DNA from: Limosilactobacillus reuteri
Lineage (GTDB): Bacteria; Bacillota; Bacilli; Lactobacillales; Lactobacillaceae
Length of the DNA: 64,000 nucleotides
Reading direction: 5' to 3'
NCBI RefSeq assembly: GCF_034259105.1
Contig: NZ_CP139478.1
Location: 1,725,001 to 1,789,000, forward strand
The notes beneath the pieces are model-generated. The model saw only the letters and a program-made list of their open reading frames with translations. It searched no databases and had not been told where the DNA came from. Below, piece after piece: positions 56,158-64,000 of this stretch; position 1 is the first letter of the stretch; each line of letters opens with the position of its first letter. Both the position numbers and the translations under genes were made by a program.

Positions 56158-57711
56158 CTATTCATACTCGATCGTCGAAGGTGGCTTACTCGTAACATCA
56201 TAAAGAATGCGGTTAACGTGGTCGACTTCATTTACGATTCGGACTGAGATCTTTTGAAGAATATCCCATGGAATCTTAGCGAAATCGGCTGTCATCCCAT
56301 CAATTGAGGTAACGGCCCGGATAGCAACTGCATAGTCATATGTCCGGCCATCACCCATGACACCAACTGAACGAATACCTGGTAAGACAGTAAAGTATTG
56401 CCAAATTTCTTCATCAAGACCTGCTTTTTTGATTTCTTCACGAAGGATTGCATCACTTTCACGAACAATTTCAAGCTTTTCAGGAGTAATTTCACCAATA
56501 ACACGAATTCCAAGACCTGGACCTGGGAATGGTTGACGCCATACCAATTCATGTGGAATTCCAAGTTTTTCACCGAGTTCACGGGTTTCATCCTTAAAGA
56601 GCTTGCGTAATGGTTCAATTAACTTGAAACCGAGCTTCTTTGGCAAACCACCAACATTATGGTGAGACTTAATTGTCTGGGCGGTGTCTGTTCCAGATTC
56701 AATTACGTCCGTATAAAGCGTACCTTGAGCTAAGAAATCAGCATCTTTAATCTTCTTGGCCTCTTTGTTAAAGACTTCGATAAATTCCTTACCGATAATC
56801 TTCCGCTTTTGTTCTGGATCAGTAACACCTTCAAGCTTACCTAAGAAGCGATCTGCTGCGTCAACCTTAATAATGTTAACACCAAGGTCGCGACTCAACG
56901 CATCCATCACTTGGTCAGCTTCGTTCTTCCGTAACAATCCGTGGTCAACAAAGATACAAGTAAGTTGATCGCCAATTGCCTTATGAATCAAAACGGCGGT
57001 AACACTGGAATCAACCCCACCAGAAAGACCTAAGATAACCTTCTTATCACCGACTTCTTTGCGGATTTCATCAATCTGCATGTCGATGAAGTCATCCATC
57101 GTCCAGTTTGCTTTAGCGCCACAAACATCAAAAGCAAAGCGGCGTAAAATGTCTAATCCGTATTCGGAATTACGAACTTCAGGGTGGAATTGAACACCAT
57201 AGAATTTACGGTCATTATCAGCAATCGATGCGATTGGACAGTTCTTACTAGTAGCAGTAACTTCAAATCCAGCTGGGGCTTGAGTTACTAAATCACCATG
57301 ACTCATCCATACATATTGCTTCTTTGGCAAACCTTTGAATAATACAGCCTCGTCATCAAGTACTTCAATATCTGCTCGTCCATATTCGGAGTTATCAGCT
57401 TTTTCAACCTTTCCGCCAAGGTCGTATGACATTAATTGCATTCCATAACAAATACCTAGAATCGGGATACCAAGCTTAAAGATTTCTGGATCGACCTTGA
57501 ATGCGTTTGGATCATAAACACTATTAGGGCCACCAGAGAAGATGATCCCTTTAGGATTAATCTCTTTGATCTCGTCTGCGGTTAACTTGTGAGAAAGCAA
57601 TTCGGAATAAATACCGAAATCACGAAGCCGACGAGTAATCAATTGATTGTATTGGCTACCAAAATCCAAGACAATGATCTTATCAAACGCATCTAAATTG
57701 ATGTTTGCCAC
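56158..57711 (-). CDS. guaA: GMP synthase (glutamine-hydrolysing)
   Basis: GuaA converts XMP to GMP. The start is the GTG at 57711, behind AAAGGAAG, which gives the standard 517 residues; a longer frame exists but lacks a ribosome site. Class I amidotransferase domain: GICYGMQLM with nucleophile Cys, and the His/Glu in QFHPEV. ATP-pyrophosphatase P-loop: [11 protein letters not shown]. The C-terminal dimerisation part ends KPPSTIEYE. The gene is intact and stands alone. Confidence 0.96.
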   Translation of the reverse strand: MANINLDAFDKIIVLDFGSQYNQLITRRLRDFGIYSELLSHKLTADEIKEINPKGIIFSGGPNSVYDPNAFKVDPEIFKLGIPILGICYGMQLMSYDLGGKVEKADNSEYGRADIEVLDDEAVLFKGLPKKQYVWMSHGDLVTQAPAGFEVTATSKNCPIASIADNDRKFYGVQFHPEVRNSEYGLDILRRFAFDVCGAKANWTMDDFIDMQIDEIRKEVGDKKVILGLSGGVDSSVTAVLIHKAIGDQLTCIFVDHGLLRKNEADQVMDALSRDLGVNIIKVDAADRFLGKLEGVTDPEQKRKIIGKEFIEVFNKEAKKIKDADFLAQGTLYTDVIESGTDTAQTIKSHHNVGGLPKKLGFKLIEPLRKLFKDETRELGEKLGIPHELVWRQPFPGPGLGIRVIGEITPEKLEIVRESDAILREEIKKAGLDEEIWQYFTVLPGIRSVGVMGDGRTYDYAVAIRAVTSIDGMTADFAKIPWDILQKISVRIVNEVDHVNRILYDVTSKPPSTIEYE

Positions 57712-57802
57712 AATGACACTTCCTTTGTTCAAATTTTTATTCTTAAAGGCTAGTTTACAGGCTGAACATGGCATGGTCAATGATTATTTAATATTCCATA
57801 AC

Positions 57803-57838
57803 AAAAAAGACGGGAGCTAAATTTTCTCACGCCTTTTT
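57803..57838. terminator. Terminator between guaA and the 29-residue gene
   Basis: AAAAAGGCGTGAGAAAATT pairs with AGCTCCCGTCTTTTTT with one mismatch; flanked by A- and T-runs. Confidence 0.75.
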
Positions 57839-57869
57839 CGTTAGATGGAATTTTATTGAGGATATTTAA

Positions 57870-57959
57870 TTAGTGTTCTAAATCAATATTTAATAGACGT
57901 AATTCTTCATCAACTGCTTGTGCCTCAAGTGTTTTAGTATCTTTATCAGTTTTTATCAT
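57870..57959 (-). CDS. 29-residue acidic peptide
   Basis: ATG 57959 follows a very strong ribosome site (GAGGAGG, eight-base spacing). The peptide starts MIKTDKDTKTLEAQAVDEEL, is acidic and probably helical, and has no hydrophobic segment. A terminator follows. It might be a small regulatory peptide or the remnant of a longer gene. No family recognised. Confidence 0.5.
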   Translation of the reverse strand: MIKTDKDTKTLEAQAVDEELRLLNIDLEH

Positions 57960-58088
57960 TTCGACAGCCTCCTCATCTCATTTAATCTGTATCCTTCTTA
58001 AGTGGTCTGTGAGTAATTGTCAATAAAAATGAGTCATAAATATCACGTGCAACCGTTTCGAACATTGATACATTAGGATTAAAAAGAT

Positions 58089-58184
58089 TTATTTTTTACT
58101 TTTACTAGATGTTTTAACTAGATTTTCTAATGCAGGATTTGTAATCCATTCCAAATTCGGTTGATTTGAATGCGCTTTCTGCAT
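58089..58184 (-). CDS. Possible 31-residue peptide or gene remnant
   Basis: The frame from ATG 58184 begins MQKAHSNQPNLEWITNPALE and ends in a Ser/Lys-rich tail. There is no ribosome site, and the frame stays open a few codons upstream. It looks like the C-terminal end of a lost protein more than an independent gene. Confidence 0.25.
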   Translation of the reverse strand: MQKAHSNQPNLEWITNPALENLVKTSSKSKK

Positions 58185-58225
58185 TTGATAAAATTTAGTT
58201 AGTTATTTTTTACTTGAGGTGCAAT

Positions 58226-59416
58226 ATGTTTATTCGGACAAAATATCTTAACCAACTAATAAACAGCATGAACCAGTCAACAATTAAGATTCTTGTTGGC
58301 GTTCGGCGGTGTGGTAAAACGACTATTCTTGACCAGTTTCGGGCAACTCTCCGGCGTCAAGAAATTTCCTCAAGTCAAATTCAAGTGATCAACTTTGAAT
58401 ATCTCCTAGAAAATGAATTATGCAATCCAGAATATCTCTTACAATTTATTCTTGATCGACTTAGTAAACACCAGATGAATTATATCTTCCTTGATGAAGT
58501 CGAAGTGGTTCCCCAGTTTGCCCGCGTTGTAAATGCCCTAAATTCACTCTCTAATACTGATATCTATATTACAAGTTCCAACAAAACCATTTTGGAGAAA
58601 GAAAATCTTCAACAAATGGTTTCTTATACTATCATCCCCGTTTTCCCTTGCAGCTTCCGTGAATACATAAAAAGGAACCAACAAGAAGCTGATTCCCAAG
58701 CGTTATATCAATATTTAAATGAGGGCGGGTTCCCCTATACTCACGAAATCCACGGTCCAATCAACCTCCGCAATTACGTGAATGGGATCATCAACACAAT
58801 TATTATTACCGATTTCACCCAGCAGGCGACCCTTTGCAATCCAGGCCTGACTAAGCAACTTGCCCATCACTTAGCTCATCATGCTGGAACCACACAAAAT
58901 ATCTCCCAAATTGTCGATAGCCTTAAACGTCACCACATCACTACTTCCAATAAGACGGTCGATTTTTATTTACAGTTCTTACAGAGGTCCTTTATCTTTT
59001 ACCCATGCAAAGAATATGATTTTTCCCGTCGCCACGTCAAAAGTACCAATATTCGTTATTATCCGGTAGATCCTAGTATTCGGCAAGCTCTCACACTGAA
59101 AAAGAATGTCCTTTCTCAACGAATCCTTGAAAATATTGTCTTTATTGACTTATTGAGCCAAGGCTACCAAGTATATAGCGGCCGCATCAAAGATAATGAG
59201 ATTACCTTTGTCGCAATTAAAAATGATATCTTTACCTGTATCCAAATCGCTTATTCGCTTGCTGATGATGGTGCCTATCGCCGGGCGATCAGCGGATTAC
59301 GGCAACTTTCCTCAAAATATAAAAAGCTTTTAATTACAGTAAAACCAGCGCTCAATTACGCTGGTTTAGATCCTGATATTGAAATTATTGACTTGTATAG
59401 TTGGCTAACCAATTAA
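58226..59416 (+). CDS. AAA ATPase with C-terminal DUF4143-like domain
   Basis: The 396-residue protein has a P-loop [16 protein letters not shown] at about residues 25-40 and Walker [12 protein letters not shown], followed by ITSSN (sensor 1) and FPCSFREYI. This order is typical of the AAA_14/DUF4143 family of single-gene ATPases, which are common in bacteria and of unknown role. ATG 58226 follows GAGGTG. It converges with coaA, the two stops overlapping by four bases. Confidence 0.82.
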   Translation: MFIRTKYLNQLINSMNQSTIKILVGVRRCGKTTILDQFRATLRRQEISSSQIQVINFEYLLENELCNPEYLLQFILDRLSKHQMNYIFLDEVEVVPQFARVVNALNSLSNTDIYITSSNKTILEKENLQQMVSYTIIPVFPCSFREYIKRNQQEADSQALYQYLNEGGFPYTHEIHGPINLRNYVNGIINTIIITDFTQQATLCNPGLTKQLAHHLAHHAGTTQNISQIVDSLKRHHITTSNKTVDFYLQFLQRSFIFYPCKEYDFSRRHVKSTNIRYYPVDPSIRQALTLKKNVLSQRILENIVFIDLLSQGYQVYSGRIKDNEITFVAIKNDIFTCIQIAYSLADDGAYRRAISGLRQLSSKYKKLLITVKPALNYAGLDPDIEIIDLYSWLTN

Positions 59417-60336
59417 CCTCGTCGCAGATAAAGCTTATCCACGACATGTCCCGTTGTCTTATGTAAAATTACGTCAGCACGACTTTTGGTTGGAAGGATA
59501 AACTCTCGTAAATTAGGAAGGTCGACGCGTTGCCAAACATCCTTTGCCATTTTAAATGCTTCCTGACGGTCACCCTTCGAATAAGGATAGTAATAGTTTG
59601 ATGGGTCAGTAAAGGCTGTCTCTAGCAACATCCCAAACCGTTGAAGATACCAATGCTCAATCAGGTCCGGATCTGCGTCAACATACAATGACCAGTCAAA
59701 GTAATCACTGACATATAGTTGCTGGTTACTTGGCAATTGCAACGTGTTAATCCCTTCTACAATCAATATGTCTGGGCGATCAATTACCAAGGGCTTATCC
59801 AGCTGAACATCATAAACTTGATGGGAGTATGTAGGCGCCTTGACAACTGGTTCCCCTGCCTTAACATCATTAAGAAACTGGAGGAGCCTTTCCATGTCAT
59901 ATGATTCGGGAAAGCCTTTCCGATCCATAATCCCCCGCCGTTTTAATTCTGCATTAGGATATAAGAACCCATCCGTTGTCATTAATTCTACCCGCTTATC
60001 AGGCAGCATCTTATTTAGTAAGATACTAATCAACCGAGCGATGGTGCTCTTCCCAACTGCAACCGAACCTGCAATCCCAATAATATATGGAATGCGCATC
60101 GTGGAACGCTGTAAAAAGTTTGCCTTTTGCATCTGCCATTCCAAAAAGTTCTGGTAGCGCAGTTGAATTAATTTTATTAGCGGCAAATATACATCCTGCA
60201 CATCCTCAATTGAAATTCGATCATTCAACGATTTAATTTCATCCAAGTTCCCCTGGGTTAACCGTACTGAATCAGTTGGGAAAAAGCCGTGCCATGTTTG
60301 CCGATCAAATTGTTCGTAGTTCATCCATTCATCCAT
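59413..60336 (-). CDS. coaA: Type I pantothenate kinase
   Basis: CoaA phosphorylates pantothenate in the first step of coenzyme A synthesis. The 307-residue product has the P-loop [35 protein letters not shown], and [19 protein letters not shown], all type I PanK signatures. Its ribosome site is modest (AAAGGAT). The frame is intact. The region upstream holds a copy of the dispersed repeat. Confidence 0.95.
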   Translation of the reverse strand: MDEWMNYEQFDRQTWHGFFPTDSVRLTQGNLDEIKSLNDRISIEDVQDVYLPLIKLIQLRYQNFLEWQMQKANFLQRSTMRIPYIIGIAGSVAVGKSTIARLISILLNKMLPDKRVELMTTDGFLYPNAELKRRGIMDRKGFPESYDMERLLQFLNDVKAGEPVVKAPTYSHQVYDVQLDKPLVIDRPDILIVEGINTLQLPSNQQLYVSDYFDWSLYVDADPDLIEHWYLQRFGMLLETAFTDPSNYYYPYSKGDRQEAFKMAKDVWQRVDLPNLREFILPTKSRADVILHKTTGHVVDKLYLRRG

Positions 60337-60483
60337 TATGCAAAATCCTTTATTTCACCCGTCAATGAAAACGGTTACTCACGTTTAATAGTAACATATT
60401 ATAAACATAATTAAAGCTCAATCTAGCTTGTGAACACCTAAACATTTTACCAGATAATTAGCGCAACGCAACTGTTTGAAATA

Positions 60484-60631
60484 GGGAAGTGAGAAATAAT
60501 CTCCTCGACAAGGCGGTGGGCTAAGCTAGAACGATGATTAGCACGGCACGGGCTGATTAGCGTTCGTACTTAGCCTCGAGCCTTGTGATTATTTTTCATG
60601 TTATCTTGCTATTGTTCGTAAAAACAGTTGA
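60484..60631 (+). repeat. Dispersed structured repeat, copy 3, ended by an IS1182 insertion
   Basis: Plus-strand copy related to 33051-33188 and 40203-40351. The inner stem here is GAACG/CGTTC where copy 1 has GGACG/CGTCC. After ...GTAAAAACAGTTGA, where other copies continue into a GAGGCTG terminator hairpin, the left inverted repeat of an IS1182-type element (GAGGCCGGG) begins. Confidence 0.82.
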
Positions 60632-62464
60632 GAGGCCGGGAAAAAACTCCTAGTTGAAAATAAAAATCCGTACAATGAATTCTACAAAGATTCATTGTAC
60701 GGATTTTTATGTACACAGGAAATCGTTCCTGATATGATGTAATTACCCCTAAAAACAAACAAAGAGGAGCGATTTTCATGTATCAAAATTATATCACAGG
60801 GCAAACAGAATTCGTACTAAATTATGATTATAATGTTCCATCAAGACATATTGTACGTATGATTGATGCTTTTGTAGATTCGATTCCACAAGAAATTTTA
60901 TTGGATGACAAAGTAGCGACTACCGGTCGCCCACTTTCTCATCCAGCGATTATGCTTAAAATTTTATTATTTGCCTATTCACGTCAAACTTATTCTGGTC
61001 GGAAAATTGAGTTGATGCTTGAAGAGAATTTACCAATGCGTTGGTTGGCACGTGATCATACCTATAGTTACCATACAATTAATAATTTTCGCCAAAGTCA
61101 ACACGCTAATAATTTAATCAAACATTCTTTTGTGTACTTTACGATGGCATTAAAGGATCACGGACTAATTCAAAGTGATGCTTTCTTTATTGATGGGACA
61201 AAGCTTGAGGCAGATGCCAATAAGTATTCATTTACTTGGCGTCGAGCTGTTGAAAAATATCATGCAAAATTAAAAGAAAAAACAATCAAACTTTACGAAG
61301 ATTTAGTCGAAAAACGGGTAGTTAAAGCGATGAGTCCAGAACTAGTGGAAACCGCTAATGGAATGGCTCTTATGGCTGAAAATATTGATGATAAAATCAG
61401 TGAATTGAATGAAGAAATAGCTCAAGAACCTAAAGTAATCAAGGGTGGTTCAGTTAAGAAACGACGACGCCGTTTCTTAAAAAAGATTCGTCGACAATTA
61501 AAAGAAGACTTTATACCTCGTGCTAATAAGTATGAAGAAGCAGAAGATATTTTTAAGGGCCGCAATAGCTTTTCAAAAACAGATCATGATGCCACATTCA
61601 TGTGTATGAAAGAAGATCCAATGAAAAACCGAGAATTGAAACCTGGATACAACTTACAAATCGCTACCCACAATCAATTTGTTCTTGATTATGCCTTATA
61701 TTCTAATCCGACAGATACTAGAACATTAGTACCATTTCTTGCTCAATTTCATTCTTTAGATTTCTTTGATCATATCGTGGCTGATGCAGGGTATGGTAGT
61801 GAATATAATTACACGACAATTATTGATCAGTTTGAAAAACAGCCTGTTATTCCATATACGACTTACCAAAAGGAACAGAAACGAAAATACAAAACTGATC
61901 CAACTAAATCACAAAACTGGCAATATAATGCCGAAGATGATTATTACATTGACCATCTAGGAGTTCGTTTTAGTTTTTATCGTTACAGTCGAAGAATTGA
62001 TAAATATGGATTTAAACGTGATTTTAAACTTTATCGGGCAGATAAACATCAATTATCAGTACAATTAGATCAATTAGCGAAAACACCAAGTGGACGTCAA
62101 CGCTATATGCAAGTTAATCCAACTTGGAATTACTATAAAGCTAAAGTTAAAGCAACCCTCTCAAGTGACGAAGGTAAGGCAATTTATCGTCGACGTAAGT
62201 ACGACGTTGAACCCGTTTTCGGTCACATGAAGAGGGATTTTGGCGTACGCCGAACACATTTACGTGGGCAACGCGCTGTGGAAAATGACACCGGATTTAC
62301 ACTAATGGCTATGAATTTAACAAAATTGGGAAAGTTAGTAGCTCAAGCAGGGACAAAATTAATTAAAAAAGGAAAAATCCGAACCATAATTTCTGGAAAA
62401 TCAAAAATTATGGTTCGGATTTTAATATTCAGAGGAAGGAATTTAATAGTTAATTCCCAGCCTC
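60632..62464 (+). mobile_element. IS1182-family element, complete copy
   Basis: 1833 bp with ends GAGGCCGGGAAAAAACT and ...TTCCCAGCCTC. Subterminal hairpins lie at about 60662-60712 and 62380-62424. It is inserted 15 bases after the stop of a lipoteichoic acid synthase gene and next to the dispersed repeat. Confidence 0.88.
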
Positions 62465-62490
62465 TCCATTTTCATTTGATTATGGTTTAG
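60778..62490 (+). CDS. IS1182-family transposase
   Basis: The 570-residue protein has an N-terminal DUF772-type domain (HPAIMLKILLFAYSRQTYSG), a coiled middle (about 150-215) and a DDE core (FIDGTKLEADANKYSF; IVADAGYGSEYNY; EPVFGHMKRDFGVRR). Ribosome site GAGGAG. The frame has no stop inside the element; it crosses the right repeat and ends at 62490, overlapping the 3' end of the convergent synthase gene. The true C-terminus therefore depends on the insertion site. Confidence 0.93.
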   Translation: MYQNYITGQTEFVLNYDYNVPSRHIVRMIDAFVDSIPQEILLDDKVATTGRPLSHPAIMLKILLFAYSRQTYSGRKIELMLEENLPMRWLARDHTYSYHTINNFRQSQHANNLIKHSFVYFTMALKDHGLIQSDAFFIDGTKLEADANKYSFTWRRAVEKYHAKLKEKTIKLYEDLVEKRVVKAMSPELVETANGMALMAENIDDKISELNEEIAQEPKVIKGGSVKKRRRRFLKKIRRQLKEDFIPRANKYEEAEDIFKGRNSFSKTDHDATFMCMKEDPMKNRELKPGYNLQIATHNQFVLDYALYSNPTDTRTLVPFLAQFHSLDFFDHIVADAGYGSEYNYTTIIDQFEKQPVIPYTTYQKEQKRKYKTDPTKSQNWQYNAEDDYYIDHLGVRFSFYRYSRRIDKYGFKRDFKLYRADKHQLSVQLDQLAKTPSGRQRYMQVNPTWNYYKAKVKATLSSDEGKAIYRRRKYDVEPVFGHMKRDFGVRRTHLRGQRAVENDTGFTLMAMNLTKLGKLVAQAGTKLIKKGKIRTIISGKSKIMVRILIFRGRNLIVNSQPLHFHLIMV

Positions 62491-64000
62491 GGAAGTTTAA
62501 TTTCGGATAATTCTTTAACTCTGGTGCATCGGTTGTGTAATCATCGAAAGTACTCTGGTTATTATTTTCCGACTTTAAACTTGTCTTCTGTTTCTTTTGC
62601 TGCTTCTGTAAATTCTTCAAGCTCTTCTTAAGGTTATAAGTATATTGTTTTTTATCAACTTTCTTAAATCCTGGAAGTTTGTAGAACCGAAGCAAGTCAC
62701 CATTCACGACTTTATCTGATAATCCAAGATCAGTTGTAACGTATTTTTGAATCTTACCAATTTCTTTACGTTGCGCTGCGGTTTGGTGAGTAATCTGCTT
62801 ACCATTCTTAGTGTAATAGTAGTCACCATTATACTTAGTGTATTTTGGCGTTACCCAATCACCATTTCTAAACGGTACAATTTGCTTATTTTCTGGTGAG
62901 AGCAAGTCTTGGCCGAATTGAATATAATTCTTAGAGCTAATTCCTAACAAATCCTCAAGAGTAGGTAAAACATCAATTTCACCACCATACGTATGGTTAA
63001 TGCCACCTTTTAGGCCAGGCATATTAATCATAAATGGTACTTTTTGGAACATTGCTAGATCATAATTAGTTACTTTCTTCTTACCTAAGATTTGCGCAAT
63101 GGCTGGTTGGTGGTTATTAGAGATTCCATAGTGGTCACCATAAAGAACTAACACACTGTTTTTCCGTAACCCCGTCTTATCAAGGTAATCAAGAAATTCG
63201 CCAAGTGATTCATCTAAGTATCGTGCAGTTTGAATATAAGGGTCGACCGTGTCATCACCAGTCTTCCACGCTTCGATATCCTTATTCTTTTTATCAAGAA
63301 TATATGGATAGTGGTTAGTAACTGTGATGATCTTTGCATAGAATGGTTGTGGAAGCTGCTCGATATAGTGGGCTGATTCTTTCATGAAGATCTTATCCTT
63401 CATTCCATATCCAGCATCATAATCCTTGGTCTTTGGGTAATACTCCTTACTAAAGAAGTATTGGTAACCAAAAGACTTATAAGCATTATCACGGTTCCAG
63501 AAACTAGGAACATCCCCGTGGAATGAGGCCGTCGTATAACCTAGCTTTTGATGAAGAAGCGCTGGCGCAGATTGGAAGGTATTAGTCGTCCCATCAGTAA
63601 CCATTGCTGATCCTTCTGGAAGACCAAATAGCGAGTTTTCGAGCATTGTTTCTGCATCCGCCGTCTTTCCTTGACCAACTTGGTGGAAGAAATTATCAAA
63701 CGCCAAAGTATCATTAGCATGGTACAACTTATTCAGGTTTGGCATTACTTCTTGACCATCTTCTTTATAGTCGATCATGAATTGCTGGAGACTTTCAAGG
63801 TGAATGATAAAAATATTCTTTCCTTTAGCCTTACCGTAATATTCAACGTTTGGCGCAGCATAATTACTATGGATGAAATGCAAAACCGGCTTTAATTCGT
63901 CACGATTAGCACGCGCTTTTACTACACTGTTATTAGTCGTCTTAACCCCATCATAAACTGTATATGCTTCGAGTCCTAGATACTTAACAATATAATTATT
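62480..64000 (-). CDS. ltaS: Lipoteichoic acid synthase family protein, partial (N-terminus off the window)
   Basis: LtaS-type enzymes transfer glycerol-phosphate from phosphatidylglycerol onto a growing chain outside the membrane. The frame is open to the window's right edge, so the N-terminal membrane helices are not visible. In view: NIFIIHLESLQQF (metal-binding Glu), the nucleophile Thr in GQGKTADAETMLENSLFGL, FHGDVPSFWNRD, TVTNHYPY and LYGDHYGISNN, all sulfatase-fold LTA synthase motifs. The C-terminal 60 residues are Lys/Gln-rich (coiled). An internal TTG at 63883 is not the start. Confidence 0.92.
   Translation of the reverse strand, partial: NNYIVKYLGLEAYTVYDGVKTTNNSVVKARANRDELKPVLHFIHSNYAAPNVEYYGKAKGKNIFIIHLESLQQFMIDYKEDGQEVMPNLNKLYHANDTLAFDNFFHQVGQGKTADAETMLENSLFGLPEGSAMVTDGTTNTFQSAPALLHQKLGYTTASFHGDVPSFWNRDNAYKSFGYQYFFSKEYYPKTKDYDAGYGMKDKIFMKESAHYIEQLPQPFYAKIITVTNHYPYILDKKNKDIEAWKTGDDTVDPYIQTARYLDESLGEFLDYLDKTGLRKNSVLVLYGDHYGISNNHQPAIAQILGKKKVTNYDLAMFQKVPFMINMPGLKGGINHTYGGEIDVLPTLEDLLGISSKNYIQFGQDLLSPENKQIVPFRNGDWVTPKYTKYNGDYYYTKNGKQITHQTAAQRKEIGKIQKYVTTDLGLSDKVVNGDLLRFYKLPGFKKVDKKQYTYNLKKSLKNLQKQQKKQKTSLKSENNNQSTFDDYTTDAPELKNYPKLNFPKP

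Overview
The window looks like a chromosomal segment of a heterofermentative lactobacillus, most likely Limosilactobacillus reuteri. Low-GC Firmicute codon use, strong AGGAG-type ribosome binding sites, a complete urease/nickel-transport/UreI/Amt cluster (in this species typical of rodent-associated strains), a methionine T-box before luxS and an ISL3/IS30/IS1182/IS605 mix all fit. The species call is inference from protein familiarity; no search was run. No rRNA, tRNA, prophage or CRISPR array was seen.

Layout. 1-3.6 kb: Ktr potassium uptake (ktrB, partial ktrA) and an oleate hydratase gene broken by an amber codon. 3.6-7.9 kb: a nitroreductase, then a leftward exopolysaccharide operon. Its first gene encodes a membrane protein with a degenerate GGDEF domain and is split by an in-frame TAA; a 48-residue membrane peptide, a processive family-2 glycosyltransferase and a family-8 glycosidase follow. 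In content this resembles the Bacillus ydaJKLMN and Listeria pss loci. 7.9-9.0 kb: an AT-rich gap with one candidate small RNA. 9.0-14.0 kb: pstSCAB-phoU, divergent from an orphan OmpR-type regulator across Pho-box-like repeats. 14.1-23.8 kb: one leftward cluster, amt-ureI-ureABCEFGD-cbiMQO, for ammonium, urea, urease and nickel. It carries three independent lesions: a frameshift in amt, a lost start frame in ureA and a Walker A Gly-to-Glu change in UreG.

24-30 kb: a frameshifted HxlR regulator, a conserved hypothetical, a GNAT acetyltransferase, a twice-frameshifted manA, a LysR/alcohol dehydrogenase divergent pair and a low-molecular-weight phosphatase. 30-33 kb: a group II intron sitting directly behind a terminator, then a lipoprotein gene with a frameshifted signal peptide. 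33-35 kb: efp and a PTS-like IIC membrane protein. 35.4-42.6 kb: two nearly identical IS30 copies in direct orientation bracket metQ, luxS with its T-box, a matrixin-like protease, a YczE-like protein and a nonsense-mutated alcohol dehydrogenase. 42.6-45.4 kb: a broken IS1182-type element fused in frame to the tail of an ISL3 transposase. 45.4-52.4 kb: a broken DUF4767-type lipoprotein, a TPP riboswitch with a CytX-type transporter, a LtrA-like protein, a second GNAT protein, a LysM protein and an MFS exporter. 52.5-54.3 kb: an IS200/IS605 element with a nonsense-mutated tnpB. 54.3-64 kb: a UPF0340 protein, a truncated MFS gene, guaA, an AAA ATPase, coaA, a second IS1182-type element and the C-terminal part of a lipoteichoic acid synthase.

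Three themes stand out. Gene decay is heavy, with at least twelve broken reading frames, mostly G:C to A:T nonsense changes or single-base losses. A roughly 180-bp dispersed element occurs three times, with paired changes that argue for a conserved fold. The GGDEF-remnant exopolysaccharide operon is the most system-like locus.
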